A DNA stretch of 64,000 nt from Polyangium sp. 15x6. Lineage in GTDB: Bacteria > Myxococcota_A > Polyangia > Polyangiales > Polyangiaceae. The stretch lies in NCBI RefSeq assembly GCF_029960785.1, contig NZ_JASBQE010000039.1, positions 42,487-106,486 of the forward strand. Direction: 5' to 3'. The notes below the pieces were generated by a model that had not been told where the DNA came from, searched no databases, and was given only the letters and a program-made list of their open reading frames with translations. Below, piece after piece: positions 7,996 to 16,794 of the stretch. The first letter of the stretch is position 1. Each line of letters begins with the position of its first letter. The position numbers and the translations under genes are program-made.

Positions 7996-8570
7996 GGATC
8001 TTCGTCACCGTCGGAAATGCGCTCGTCCCCTTCGACCGGCTCCTCCGCTGGGTCGACGAGGCCACGTCCGCGCTCGACGTGCCCGTCGAAGGGCTTTGCC
8101 AGCACGGCCCGAGTGAGGTTCGTCCGCGCGCGCTCACGCCGCGCGAGCACCTCTCGCGCGCGGAATTCGAGATCGAAATGAATCGGGCCGACGTGGTCGT
8201 CTGCCACGCGGGCGTCGGCACGCTCTCCGATGCCCTTCGCCGCGGCCATCGCCCGATCGTCGCCGCGCGCCGCGCCGGGTTTGGCGAGATCGTCAACGAT
8301 CATCAGCTCGAAATCGTCGCCGCCCTGGGACATGAAGGGCGCATCGAAGTCGCGGAGGATGCCGGCTCCCTTCGTGCGGCGCTCCTGCGGTATGCGCGGG
8401 GCGAGGCGCGGCGTGGTCCTCCGCGGGACGAGGATCCTGCGAGGCTCCTGCCCGTGGCCCGCGCGATCGCCGAAGGTCCCGCCCGCGCGCGCCCGCCGCG
8501 GCTCGGAAAACTCGCCATGGACGCGCTCGCCGCGCTGGGTCCGCGGCTCGATCGGCTGCGCGTGCGATGA
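7992..8570 (+). CDS. Alg13-like catalytic subunit of a two-part glycosyltransferase
   Basis: A 192-residue GT28 C-terminal-domain protein of the Alg13/PssE type. It starts MRIFVTVGNALVPFDRLL and contains the donor-site motif ADVVVCHAGVGTLSDAL, with HAG followed by a Thr-Leu, then RPIVAARRAGFGEIVNDHQLEI, all typical of UDP-sugar binding in this family. The usual VTVGTT is VTVGNA here. A C-terminal extension rich in Arg and Ala (about residues 140-192) is not part of the domain. The start is set by the ATGA overlap with the Alg14-like gene. Together the pair should transfer one sugar to a polyprenyl-linked acceptor. Confidence 0.9.
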   Translation: MRIFVTVGNALVPFDRLLRWVDEATSALDVPVEGLCQHGPSEVRPRALTPREHLSRAEFEIEMNRADVVVCHAGVGTLSDALRRGHRPIVAARRAGFGEIVNDHQLEIVAALGHEGRIEVAEDAGSLRAALLRYARGEARRGPPRDEDPARLLPVARAIAEGPARARPPRLGKLAMDALAALGPRLDRLRVR

Positions 8571-8619
8571 AACCGCGCGCTTGCCCCCGCGCCGCGCTCC
8601 CGCTACGTTCGGCGGCGCG

Positions 8620-9501
8620 ATGAGCATGACCCGCGAAAACGCGCGTTCCGCGTGCCGGATCTGCGGGGCGCGTGGAGCGCCGGAGGAATCCTTCGAGGAG
8701 ATCGCCTGTTTCCGCTGCGCCACCTGCGGCACCGTGCAATCGAACGTTCTGCCAACGGTAGAAGAACTGGCCCGACATTACGCAGGTTTTTCCGAGAGCT
8801 ACACGGCCGGCATGGGCGCCGAGCGGTTCGCCCGCGAGATGCCGAAGCGTCACGCCGCGAAGCTCGCGCTGGCGCGTCGTCACCAGCCCCGAGGCCGCCT
8901 GCTCGACGTCGGCTGCGGCGAAGGCGGGTTCCTCTCGCAGGCCCTCGAAGCCGGCTTCGATGCCGTCGGGTGCGATTACTCCGTGCGGAAGGAATATCCG
9001 CCTGGCGTAAAGGTTTTTCCGGGCAATCTCGACGCCGAGGGCGGGCTGCCGTTCGAGGACGAAAGCTTCGACGCCGTCACATCCTGGGCCGTGATCGAGC
9101 ACGTCCGCGACCCGCACGCCGCGATGCGCGAGGTGCGCCGCGTTCTCAAGCCCGGTGGTTTCTTCTTTTGCGATACGCCCCTCTGCGGCGACGCCTCGGA
9201 GCGCGACGTCGCGGCGCGCTCGCACTGGTTCTGCCCGCCCGAGCACATTCACGTCTTCTCGTACGGGTCGCTCTCGCGCCTCGTCTGGGCCGCGGGCCTC
9301 GACGTCGTGTATTCGACGCCCTCGTTCGAGCGCTCGGCGCCGAGGTACGTGGCGCGGCGCCTGCGAAACGTGCTGGTCGGCGTCGTCCTCGGGCGCGCGC
9401 TGCGCCATTTCGACCCGGGCGCGTGGGAGCGCCGCAGGCAGAGCGTGGTCACGCAGATCGGGGACATCCAGCTCCTCGTCGCGCAGAAGCCGCGGACCTG
9501 A
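8620..9501 (+). CDS. Zinc-ribbon class I SAM-dependent methyltransferase
   Basis: A 293-residue protein with an N-terminal zinc ribbon (CRIC at 12-15 and CATC at 33-36) followed by a Methyltransf_11/23 domain: motif I LLDVGCGEGGF near residue 90, an EDESFDAVTSWAVIEHV motif, and RRVLKPGGFFF. Zinc-ribbon methyltransferases of this layout are common in polysaccharide and nucleotide-sugar pathways. The ATG at 8620 is preferred; a second ATG two codons later is equally possible. It is 49 bases after the Alg13-like gene and is the last sugar gene before the AAA/phosphoesterase pair. Confidence 0.87.
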   Translation: MSMTRENARSACRICGARGAPEESFEEIACFRCATCGTVQSNVLPTVEELARHYAGFSESYTAGMGAERFAREMPKRHAAKLALARRHQPRGRLLDVGCGEGGFLSQALEAGFDAVGCDYSVRKEYPPGVKVFPGNLDAEGGLPFEDESFDAVTSWAVIEHVRDPHAAMREVRRVLKPGGFFFCDTPLCGDASERDVAARSHWFCPPEHIHVFSYGSLSRLVWAAGLDVVYSTPSFERSAPRYVARRLRNVLVGVVLGRALRHFDPGAWERRRQSVVTQIGDIQLLVAQKPRT

Positions 9502-9559
9502 CCGTGCCGCCCGCTTGCCCCGCGGCCGATGGGCCGCTAGTTTCATCGGAGCTTCTGGC

Positions 9560-10828
9560 ATGAGCCCCGATCCTCGAGCGAAATTCCGCGCGCTGACCCG
9601 GGTCTTCGACCCGATTTACCGGCCGTACCTCGACGCCGACGACGGACCCGGCTCGTCGTACGTCCCGGAAGCGCACGAGCACTATCGCGCCGAGCTCGAA
9701 GCCGCGCTCGACCTGAACGACAACGCCAAGCTCCTGCTCGCGGGCCAGCCCGGCTGCGGCAAGACCACGCTCCTGCTCAGCATCGCCCACCGGCTGCGGC
9801 GCGAGGGGCGGCTCGTCGCGTTCGTCGACCTCGAAGCGCAGACGGCCGTGCAGGACCTCGGCTCGCTCGAGATGTATCTCGCCGCCAAGGCCGAGCTCGT
9901 GGCCGAGGTGAAAAAAGCGGGAATCAGCCTCTCCGAGAAGACGACCGAGATGCTGCGCAGCGCCCTCGAACGGCTGCTCACCTCGCCCGTCGCGCCCGAC
10001 CTCGACGCCCTCGGCGCCGCGCTCCGCCGGCTGCTCTCGACGGTGCGCGAGAGCAAGCTCCTGCGCGACGAGCTGCGCCGGCAAATCAAGGAGTCGGGCT
10101 TCGAGCCGATCGACATGCTCGCAGGCCTGCTCGACGATCTCGAAGAGCACAGGCCCGTCGTGCTGCTCGACGGCCTCGACAAACTCCCGCCCGTGCAGGC
10201 GCGCGACGCGTTCCTCGGCGACGAAAAGAAGCCGATGGTCGAGGCGCCGGGCGCGGCGATCCTGACGATCCCGATCTCGCTGATCTACGAGCCCACGTTC
10301 AACGTCCTCTCGGAGAGGTACAACAACGCGGGCAGCGCGGTCCTGCCCGCGGTTCGTCTCTACGATCTCAATCCCCACACGAACACGCGCAGGCGCTCCG
10401 AGCAGGGCGTGAGCATCATGCGCCGGATCGTGGAGGCGCGCGTCGAGCCGATCGATGCGCGGATCGTGATGCCCGAGGCCGTCGAGCGCGCGATCGTGGG
10501 CTCGGGCGGCAACATCCGCGAGCTCGCGCGGCTCCTCCAATCGAGCGTGGTCAAAGCGCACGTCCGCCGCGGCACGTTCATCGAGGAGCAGGACGTGGCC
10601 GCCGCGATCGCCGATCAACGCGAGTCGTTCCGACGCGCCTACGATCCGCGCTTCTTGTCGGTGCTCGAAAGGGTCCGGCGCGAGTTCCGCCTCGAAGGCC
10701 AGGGCGACGTGACGAAGCAGCTCCTCTACGGGCTCTGGGTGATCGAATATCGCAATGGTATCGCGTGGTATTCGCTCCCCGATCCCGTCGAGCAGCTCCT
10801 CCGGCAAATGGAGAGCTGGGCCGGATGA
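9560..10828 (+). CDS. AAA-type ATPase, partner of a metallophosphoesterase
   Basis: A 422-residue ATPase with Walker A GQPGCGKT (62-69) preceded by an aromatic N-terminal region (VFDPIYRPYL) and a Walker B-like VVLLDGLDKL (D203/D206). The second half resembles the lid region of MoxR/ORC-like AAA ATPases, with a GSGGNIRELARLLQS helix (sensor-2-like, containing Arg) near residues 313-330. There is no transmembrane segment or obvious effector domain. Its stop overlaps the ATG of the phosphoesterase gene (ATGA, 10825-10828), so the two are a coupled pair. The gene is not related to the flanking polysaccharide genes. A regulatory or energising ATPase of a conflict system is the likely role; that is an inference. 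Confidence 0.82.
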   Translation: MSPDPRAKFRALTRVFDPIYRPYLDADDGPGSSYVPEAHEHYRAELEAALDLNDNAKLLLAGQPGCGKTTLLLSIAHRLRREGRLVAFVDLEAQTAVQDLGSLEMYLAAKAELVAEVKKAGISLSEKTTEMLRSALERLLTSPVAPDLDALGAALRRLLSTVRESKLLRDELRRQIKESGFEPIDMLAGLLDDLEEHRPVVLLDGLDKLPPVQARDAFLGDEKKPMVEAPGAAILTIPISLIYEPTFNVLSERYNNAGSAVLPAVRLYDLNPHTNTRRRSEQGVSIMRRIVEARVEPIDARIVMPEAVERAIVGSGGNIRELARLLQSSVVKAHVRRGTFIEEQDVAAAIADQRESFRRAYDPRFLSVLERVRREFRLEGQGDVTKQLLYGLWVIEYRNGIAWYSLPDPVEQLLRQMESWAG

Positions 10829-13035
10829 CGCCGGAAGCGCGCATCGAGGAGCTCTCCGCGAGGCTCTCGCTGGCGCAGGGCTCGCCGTCCCTGCTCGTCG
10901 TGGTGGCCGAATCCGAAGCGACGCTCGACGAGGCGCGTACGCTGCTCGTGGGCATTTTGCAAAGGGCGCCGATGCGCGTGGAGAACCTCGGCGCGTGCGG
11001 CGTCGACATGGGCCCCGCGCGCTGGGTGGAGCTCACACATGAACGCGCGGCCGACGCCTACGTGCTCTCGGCGGCGCCGTGGGGTCCGTTCAGCGGCGGC
11101 GCGTTCGCGGGTCTGCTGAATGCCGAGCGCGAGTTCTTGCGGCGGCTCGCGGGGCCCGTGCTGCTCGTCGTCTCCCGCGATACGGAGCGTATTCTCCGGC
11201 AAAAAGCACCAGATTTCTTCACGTGGGCCGCGCGGACGTACGAGCTGCCCGCGCCCGCGGAGCTCGTCGCAATCGCACGGAAGCTCGGCGCCCTGCCGGA
11301 CCGCGCGCCCGGCGTGCCCTCGGAGGAGCCGCCCATTCGATTCCTCCACCTCTCGGACCTCCATTTGAGGCCCCAGCGGGTGAAGCGATACGATCAGGAT
11401 CGCGTGCTCCGCGGCCTCGTCGATTTCCTGGCGCAGGAGCGCCCGCGGTTCCCGCTCGATTTGATCTTCGTCACCGGTGACCTCGCCCATAGCGGCAAAC
11501 CCGAAGAGTTCGAGCTCGTGATCGAGCTCTTCCAGCGCATCCTCGACGTGACGGGCGTCCCGCCGTCCCATTTCTTCGTCGTCCCCGGCAACCACGACGT
11601 CGACCGCGAGGTGGGCCGATGGCTCCGGCGCACGCTCGACAAGGACGAGGATGCCATCACATTCTTCGAGGACGAGCACGCCCGGCGATTCCACGCGCAG
11701 AAGCTCGAAGCGTATCGCACGGCGCTCGCTCCGCTGCTCGGTGAGGACCGCGCGCTCGGCCTCGGCGTCGGCGCGAATGCCGTGGAAGTCGTGACGGTGC
11801 GCGGCGCGCGGATCGCGGTGGCGTCGTTCAATTCGGCGTTTTTCGCGCAGGGCGACGACGACCACGGAAAGCTATGGCTCGGCGAGCCGAACGTGGATCG
11901 CGCCGGCGATCGCATCGCGGACGAGGGCGCGCGGGCCGCGATCGCGCTCATGCACCACCCGTTCGAGGAGCTGCACGAGCTCGAGCGCGACATCATCGAG
12001 CACCGCTTCGAGCGCCTGTTCGACCTCGTGCTGCGCGGTCACATGCACCAGCCGAAGAGCCGCGGCATCGCCTCGCAGCGCGGCGGGTTCGTCGAGCTCG
12101 CGGCGCCGTCGGCCTACCAGGGGAGCCCGTGGCCGAATGGCTGCCTGCTCGGCGAGCTCCGCCCGCGCTCGGGCAAGGTGAGAATCACCCCGTACACGTA
12201 CGCCTCGGGCGCGGATCCGTGGGTGCTCGATACCAAGGTGTTTCCGGACGACGCGAAGGACGGATACACGCACACGTTCAGCGTGCCCGAAAAGAAGCGG
12301 ACGCCGAGCACATTGCGGAGGCATCTGGCCCAGGCGACGGAGGAAGCCGTGGAAGCCGCGCCGGAGGCCGTGCAAAGGCAGGTCGCGAAGGTGCTCGGCA
12401 TCGAGGCGCCGAGCAGCCGGATGTCGAAAGAGGTGGCGAAAAAGGTGGCGCGGGCCGCGGCGGCGAAGGTGGACGATCCGGCATTGCTCGCGAACGTGGT
12501 GGACGAGCGGCGCATGAGCACGGCGCTGAGCAAGACGGCCGCGGATGAGCTCGAAGCGGGAGGACCGACGCGGATTCCGCGGTCGGATCCGCAGTTCTTG
12601 GAAAAAGCGCTCGGGCGGGTGGCGGAGTTCATCCACCGGAAGGTCAGCGGCAAGGTGGCGAAGGACGCCGCCCGCGAGGAAATGCTCGTGCAGCTCATCG
12701 CCGCGGCGCTGAGTCACATCGTGGATGGGCCTGTGTCGGTGGAACGCTCGTTTCCGGACTCGCCGCGACCGGACATCCTCATCGGCAATACGAACGAGGC
12801 GCCGGCGGTCCGCTCAGTCATTGGAGTACGTTTGCTCCGGAAACTCGGGGACTGGAAACTCGGGGACGCTTTGGACAATCGGCTCAAGCAACTCGATCAC
12901 TATATGGAGAGCAGCGACGCCGCGCACGGCGCGCTCGTGGTGATTCACACGGGCGAAGGCGATGCGGTGCCGCGCATCGAGCACGCGAAGACCCCGGCTG
13001 GGCGGGAGGTCCTCGTGTTGCATCTGTTCTGGTAG
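10825..13035 (+). CDS. Metallophosphoesterase with an N-terminal STAND-associated-like domain and a C-terminal degenerate nuclease-like domain
   Basis: A 736-residue three-part protein. Residues 1-155 contain LNAEREFL...GPVLLVV...APDFFTW (128-134), a pattern I recall from N-terminal regions of bacterial STAND/TPR proteins. Residues 171-410 are a complete calcineurin-like phosphoesterase: SDLH (D178, H180), GD (219), GNHD (255-258), HH (377-378) and GHMH (405-408). A helical linker follows, then residues 630-736 resemble a PD-(D/E)xK nuclease (RPDIL with D650, VIGVR 665-669, a QLDHY helix, LVVIHT), except that the expected catalytic Glu and Lys are Gly and Arg. It is coupled to the AAA ATPase by an ATGA overlap. 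Nucleotide or nucleic-acid cleavage is likely, but the substrate is unknown. Confidence 0.87.
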   Translation: MTPEARIEELSARLSLAQGSPSLLVVVAESEATLDEARTLLVGILQRAPMRVENLGACGVDMGPARWVELTHERAADAYVLSAAPWGPFSGGAFAGLLNAEREFLRRLAGPVLLVVSRDTERILRQKAPDFFTWAARTYELPAPAELVAIARKLGALPDRAPGVPSEEPPIRFLHLSDLHLRPQRVKRYDQDRVLRGLVDFLAQERPRFPLDLIFVTGDLAHSGKPEEFELVIELFQRILDVTGVPPSHFFVVPGNHDVDREVGRWLRRTLDKDEDAITFFEDEHARRFHAQKLEAYRTALAPLLGEDRALGLGVGANAVEVVTVRGARIAVASFNSAFFAQGDDDHGKLWLGEPNVDRAGDRIADEGARAAIALMHHPFEELHELERDIIEHRFERLFDLVLRGHMHQPKSRGIASQRGGFVELAAPSAYQGSPWPNGCLLGELRPRSGKVRITPYTYASGADPWVLDTKVFPDDAKDGYTHTFSVPEKKRTPSTLRRHLAQATEEAVEAAPEAVQRQVAKVLGIEAPSSRMSKEVAKKVARAAAAKVDDPALLANVVDERRMSTALSKTAADELEAGGPTRIPRSDPQFLEKALGRVAEFIHRKVSGKVAKDAAREEMLVQLIAAALSHIVDGPVSVERSFPDSPRPDILIGNTNEAPAVRSVIGVRLLRKLGDWKLGDALDNRLKQLDHYMESSDAAHGALVVIHTGEGDAVPRIEHAKTPAGREVLVLHLFW
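12839..12868 (+). repeat. Perfect 15-bp tandem duplication inside the phosphoesterase gene
   Basis: The 14-base string ggaaactcggggac occurs twice, with a period of 15 bases, adding five in-frame residues (KLGDW then KLGDA) directly after the degenerate nuclease motif VIGVR. Removing one copy would restore a more usual spacing to the QLDHY helix. Confidence 0.9.
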
Positions 13036-13046
13036 GAGCGTCGTTC

Positions 13047-13679
13047 TCAGAACGAAAGGGCAAACCCGTCCGCCGTCGGCAGGAACCGGACTTTGCTCTC
13101 GTCCTTCCGCGCCGCGCTCATGGGTTTGTCCGAGCTCGACGGGCGCGTCGCCATGAAGACGATGCCGACGATCGTGAGCGGCAAACCCACGAGCATGGCC
13201 GTTCCGCCCGTCGAGATGAGCACGATGCCGAGCGGGTCATTCCCCTTGTCCCGCACGCGATCGATGCCCCAGGCGAGGCTCGCCGTGCCCATCCCGAGGG
13301 TGATGGCGCCTCCGATCAAAAGCCCCACGCCGGACGAGCGCTTCTTCTTTTTCTTCTGCCGCCGCAGCCGCTCCAGGTCGACCTCCACGGGGGCCGCGGA
13401 GGCCACGGGCAGCTGCGGGACGTCGATCGTCACCGAAGCGCACGCGCACAGCGAGAAGATGCCCCGCGAATCGCAGGTCTGCGTGCCCGGACGCCCGTCC
13501 TGGCAGACGCAGCGAGCCTGCGCGCCGGCCCTGCACATCCGCGGCCCCGCCGCGACGAACGTGGGATCATAGGTGAACGGCGCGGCCGGCGCCGAGGGCG
13601 ATGTCTCCTCCGCGCGGACGAGCGACGCCGTCGTGAGCAGCGCGGCGACCATCAAGCAAATACCAAGCAATCTCGCCAT
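13047..13679 (-). CDS. Secreted/membrane hypothetical protein with two C-terminal membrane segments
   Basis: A 210-residue protein that I do not recognise. It has a Sec signal peptide (hydrophobic stretch after MARLLG, with Ala-Glu cleavage near residue 24), then a cysteine-rich patch with CRAGAQARCVCQDGR and CDSRGIFSLCAC (six to seven cysteines, likely disulfides), a polylysine segment QKKKKKRSS, and two hydrophobic helices (VGLLIGGAITLGMG and the LVGLPLTIVGIVFM region). This layout, a signal peptide, a Cys-rich segment and a two-helix end, recurs among myxobacterial envelope proteins. The ATG at 13679 is preferred because it begins the signal peptide and is preceded by a GAGGAA ribosome site; the longer frame to 13988 overlaps the next gene. 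Confidence 0.75.
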   Translation of the reverse strand: MARLLGICLMVAALLTTASLVRAEETSPSAPAAPFTYDPTFVAAGPRMCRAGAQARCVCQDGRPGTQTCDSRGIFSLCACASVTIDVPQLPVASAAPVEVDLERLRRQKKKKKRSSGVGLLIGGAITLGMGTASLAWGIDRVRDKGNDPLGIVLISTGGTAMLVGLPLTIVGIVFMATRPSSSDKPMSAARKDESKVRFLPTADGFALSF

Positions 13680-13753
13680 GTTGGCATTCCTCGGCGTTAA
13701 TGCGATATTGCAAGGTACCACGAAGCGGACGGGCGGCGCAATCTCGCGCCGCG

Positions 13754-14302
13754 TCAAGCGCGGAGGAGCTCTGCAAACCCCCGCGCCGGATCCTGCGGGT
13801 CGAAGACGAGCGTGATCGTCCCTTTTCCCGCAAAGGCTCGCCACTGCTCCCGGAGGCGCGGGAGCACACGCCGCACCTCGCGCACCCGATCGGTCGTGAG
13901 CACGGCGCCGGCCTCGACGCCGGCACGGGCGCAATTCGACGCGATGACCTCCAGGATCGCGGCGTCGGAGACCTCTGCGTCCGACCACGGAGCGCCCGCG
14001 AGCCCCTCGGCGAGCAGGAGCTCCTCGAGGTCGTCCCCGAAGCCCGCGTACTTGCTTCCCCCGCCCTTGCGATTGGCCTCGTCGTTGATGCGCGCCGGAT
14101 CCAAGCCCGCATCGACCCGCCCCCAGAATCCTTTTTTCAGGCCAAACGCTGCTTCGACGACGATGTGCACGAGGTCGTGCGGCAGCTCGTCGCCGTAGGT
14201 AGGAAAGACCCAGGAGACCTCTGTGCCGTTGCTTCGGTGGACGTAGATGCGATCCCGCTGGCCGGGGACGCGGACGAAGGCGGCGCGGAGGTGGGAGGGC
14301 AT
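13754..14302 (-). CDS. Conserved hypothetical protein
   Basis: A 182-residue soluble protein of no family that I can name. It opens with a short beta-rich region (AAFVRVPGQRDRIYVHRS), then has ELPHDLVHIVVEAAFGLKKGFWG, where the two histidines of HDLVH are the only residues that could form a metal or active site. No signal peptide or membrane segment is present. It lies ten bases downstream of the Uma2-type gene on the same strand, which suggests co-transcription. The ATG at 14302 is chosen because the longer reading runs into the Uma2 gene in another frame. Confidence 0.65.
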   Translation of the reverse strand: MPSHLRAAFVRVPGQRDRIYVHRSNGTEVSWVFPTYGDELPHDLVHIVVEAAFGLKKGFWGRVDAGLDPARINDEANRKGGGSKYAGFGDDLEELLLAEGLAGAPWSDAEVSDAAILEVIASNCARAGVEAGAVLTTDRVREVRRVLPRLREQWRAFAGKGTITLVFDPQDPARGFAELLRA

Positions 14303-14312
14303 GGCCGTCCGA

Positions 14313-14897
14313 TCAGGAGACGACCTCGGGCTCCTCGAAGGCTCCGCGGTAGACCGCGTCCACCGATAGCGAGCAGCCGATCGATACGAGGTCGATCGAT
14401 CCGCTATGCGCCTCGTGCAGAATCCAGGCGCCTTCTTGGGCGCGTCGGTAGACCTCGATGCGCTTTGTACGGTACGAAACGAGTACGTATTCGCGGAGCG
14501 AGGCAATCTGCCGGTAATGGGCAAATTTCTCCACGCGGTCGTACCCCTCGGTGCTCTTCGAGAGGACCTCGACGAGGACGATCGGATTCACGATGGCGTT
14601 CGGATCGTCGGCGTCGCGCAGAAGCTTCCCACAGACAACGCTGACGTCGGGGTAGGTCAGGAGGTCCGTCGCCTGCACGCGGACACGAACGTCCGAGGTG
14701 TGCACGCGGCAGGGGCGCTCGCGGAGTTGGGCCCCGAGTTCCAGAATCACGTTCGCCGCGAGGAGCCCGTGATCTGGCGTCCCCCCGGACATGTCGTAGA
14801 TCTGTCCGTCCAGGTACTCGTGCTTCGTCTCGCTCGCCTCTTCGAGCGCGAGGTACTCGGCGATCGTGACCTTGAGCTTCCCCGCCGGCTGCGCCAT
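14313..14897 (-). CDS. Uma2 family (DUF820) nuclease-fold protein
   Basis: A 194-residue protein of the Uma2/DUF820 family, which has a PD-(D/E)xK restriction-endonuclease fold. Family features in order: KHEYLDGQIYDMSGGTPDH (family N-terminal motif, with the DG and H), LTYPDVSVVC (the PD), and VLVEVLSKSTEGYDRVEKFAHYR (E-V-L-S then D..K..Y). The length matches the usual size of about 190. Such genes are very numerous in cyanobacteria and some myxobacteria; the biological role is unclear. The internal ATG at 14897 is preferred over the longer frame because MAQPAGKLKVTIAEYL is the usual family start. Confidence 0.9.
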   Translation of the reverse strand: MAQPAGKLKVTIAEYLALEEASETKHEYLDGQIYDMSGGTPDHGLLAANVILELGAQLRERPCRVHTSDVRVRVQATDLLTYPDVSVVCGKLLRDADDPNAIVNPIVLVEVLSKSTEGYDRVEKFAHYRQIASLREYVLVSYRTKRIEVYRRAQEGAWILHEAHSGSIDLVSIGCSLSVDAVYRGAFEEPEVVS

Positions 14898-14941
14898 GAC
14901 CAAACCTCTTCCCTCAGCGTAGCACGCCCGCCGATACGCCG

Positions 14942-16693
14942 TCAGCCCTCCCCGCCCGGTTTTTCCAGCCAGAACGACCCGATCCCCAGCGCATCCATCT
15001 TCGTGCGCCGATAACAATCGATCGCCTCGTCGGGCGTGTGCACGATCGGCTCGTTTTCGTTGAACGACGTGTTGAGCAGCACCGGGATCCCCGTCTTCTC
15101 CTCGAAGACCCCGAGCAGGTCGTAATACAATTCATTGTCGGCCCGCCGCACCGTCTGCACCCGGCCCGTGCCGTCCTCGTGCGTGATCGCCGAGAGTTTG
15201 TCCTTCCATTCCGGGCGGACCTTGTAGACGATGATCATGAACGGCACCTCGTGATCCCCGCGGAAGCAGGTGCTCAGCTTTTCGAGCCGCACGACGGGCG
15301 CGAAGGGGCGGAAAGGCTCGCGGTTCTTGATGCGCGCGTTCAGCGTGGCCTTCATCCCCGGCCAGCCGGGGTGGCAGAGGATGCTGCGATTGCCGAGCGC
15401 CCGCGGGCCCCACTCCTCGCGCCCCTGGAACCAGCCCACGATCTTGCCCTCGGAGAGCGCCTGCGCCGCCGCCCCGAGCAATTCGTCCCGGCCGAGCTTG
15501 CGGAACGGGAGGCCCGAATTCACGAGCGCCGCCTCGATTTCGTCGTCGCGGAAGCTCGTCCCCCAGTACGCATGCCGCACCTCGGGTGTCCGCGCCTCGC
15601 CGTGCACGCCGTGCTTCACCCAGAGCGCCGCGCCCACGGCCGTGCCGTCGTCCGAGGCCGCAGGCTGGAAATAAGCCCGATCCACCCAGCCCTCGGTGAT
15701 CATTCGACCATTGCCGACCGAATTCAGCACCGAGCCGCCTGCCATCGCCACGCTGCGCACGCCCGTGCGTTCGACCGCGTCCGCCACGAGCGCGAGATAC
15801 ACCTCCTCGAACCGCGTCTGCAGCGACGCCGCGACGTCACGCTCCCGATCCGTGATCGGATCCTCGCGCCGACGCGCCGGGCCGAAGAGCGAGGCCATCG
15901 CGTCCGACCAGAGCCGCGGGACCTGGATCTCCGCGCCGTCCACGGTCTCCATTCCCTCGCTCGTCTTGTGGTGCCTAAACCACGTCAAATCGAGCCGGAT
16001 GCCCTGCTCCGGATCCCAGCGCACGACGCGGCGCATCTCCCGGGCGAATCGATTCACGCCGTACGCCGACAAACCCATCACCTTGTATTCCTCGCCGAAC
16101 CTGTCGAAGCCGAGGAACTGGCAGACGGCCGTGTAAAACACGCCGAGCGAGTGCGGCCAGAGGTTCTTGCGCAGGATCTCGATGCGATTGCCCTGGCAAA
16201 GGCCGACGAGGCTCGTCGCGAAATCGCCGGCGCCGTCGCAGGTGATCGCCGTGGCCCGGTCGAACGGCGACCAGTAAAACGCGCTCGCCGCGTGCGCGAG
16301 GTGGTGCTCGACGCGGTGGAATTTCGCGCGGATCGAGGCCTCCGGGACGCCGAGCGCCTCGGCGACGAGCCCGCCGCTCGTCGCGACCTCGCGGTGCACC
16401 GCGAGCCGCTTCACCGCGCTCGGGACGCCCGTGAACGGCCTCGACGCGATGAACGCGACCTTCGACGCGACGTTCGCCCGCGGATCACGCGCGACGGCGA
16501 TGTCCGTGAGGTCCCCCGGCGTCGCCCCGGCGAGGCGCAGGACCTCGGCCACGGCGAGGCGCGGGAAACCTGCGCAGTGCTTTTTCCGGTTGATCCGCTC
16601 CTCGGCGATCGCCGCGAGGATGCCCCCCTCACCGATGAGCGCCGCCGACGCATCCCCGTGGGCCGAATTGATGCCCAAGACCAGACGAGACAT
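14942..16693 (-). CDS. Carbamoyltransferase of the NodU/CmcH family
   Basis: A 583-residue enzyme with both family domains. The N-terminal Kae1-like ATPase domain begins RLVLGINSAHGDASAALI and contains FHRVEHHLAHAASAFYWS, with the metal-binding histidines and ITCDGAGDFATS. The C-terminal YrdC-like part carries GWFQGREEWGPRALGNRSIL and LNARIKNREPFRPFAP. These enzymes transfer a carbamoyl group from carbamoyl phosphate to a hydroxyl of a sugar or natural product, using ATP. It is divergent from the GT4 gene at 16795 across a 101-base gap, so it most likely carbamoylates a sugar of the locus's polysaccharide, though a secondary-metabolite role is possible. Confidence 0.93.
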   Translation of the reverse strand: MSRLVLGINSAHGDASAALIGEGGILAAIAEERINRKKHCAGFPRLAVAEVLRLAGATPGDLTDIAVARDPRANVASKVAFIASRPFTGVPSAVKRLAVHREVATSGGLVAEALGVPEASIRAKFHRVEHHLAHAASAFYWSPFDRATAITCDGAGDFATSLVGLCQGNRIEILRKNLWPHSLGVFYTAVCQFLGFDRFGEEYKVMGLSAYGVNRFAREMRRVVRWDPEQGIRLDLTWFRHHKTSEGMETVDGAEIQVPRLWSDAMASLFGPARRREDPITDRERDVAASLQTRFEEVYLALVADAVERTGVRSVAMAGGSVLNSVGNGRMITEGWVDRAYFQPAASDDGTAVGAALWVKHGVHGEARTPEVRHAYWGTSFRDDEIEAALVNSGLPFRKLGRDELLGAAAQALSEGKIVGWFQGREEWGPRALGNRSILCHPGWPGMKATLNARIKNREPFRPFAPVVRLEKLSTCFRGDHEVPFMIIVYKVRPEWKDKLSAITHEDGTGRVQTVRRADNELYYDLLGVFEEKTGIPVLLNTSFNENEPIVHTPDEAIDCYRRTKMDALGIGSFWLEKPGGEG

Positions 16694-16794
16694 TCATTTC
16701 TCCGTTGCGCTCGCGTCGCGCGGAGGCGAAAGGTAGCGATCGAAAGCGGGCAGCGTCAAGCCGGCTCGGCCCGGGCCCGCGGGATCTCCTTCGC

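Noticed and set aside
13042..13054. Inverted repeat CGTTCT-C-AGAACG
   Set aside because: It overlaps the end of the minus-strand gene at 13047, is only 6 bp and has no T-tract, so it is too weak to call a terminator.
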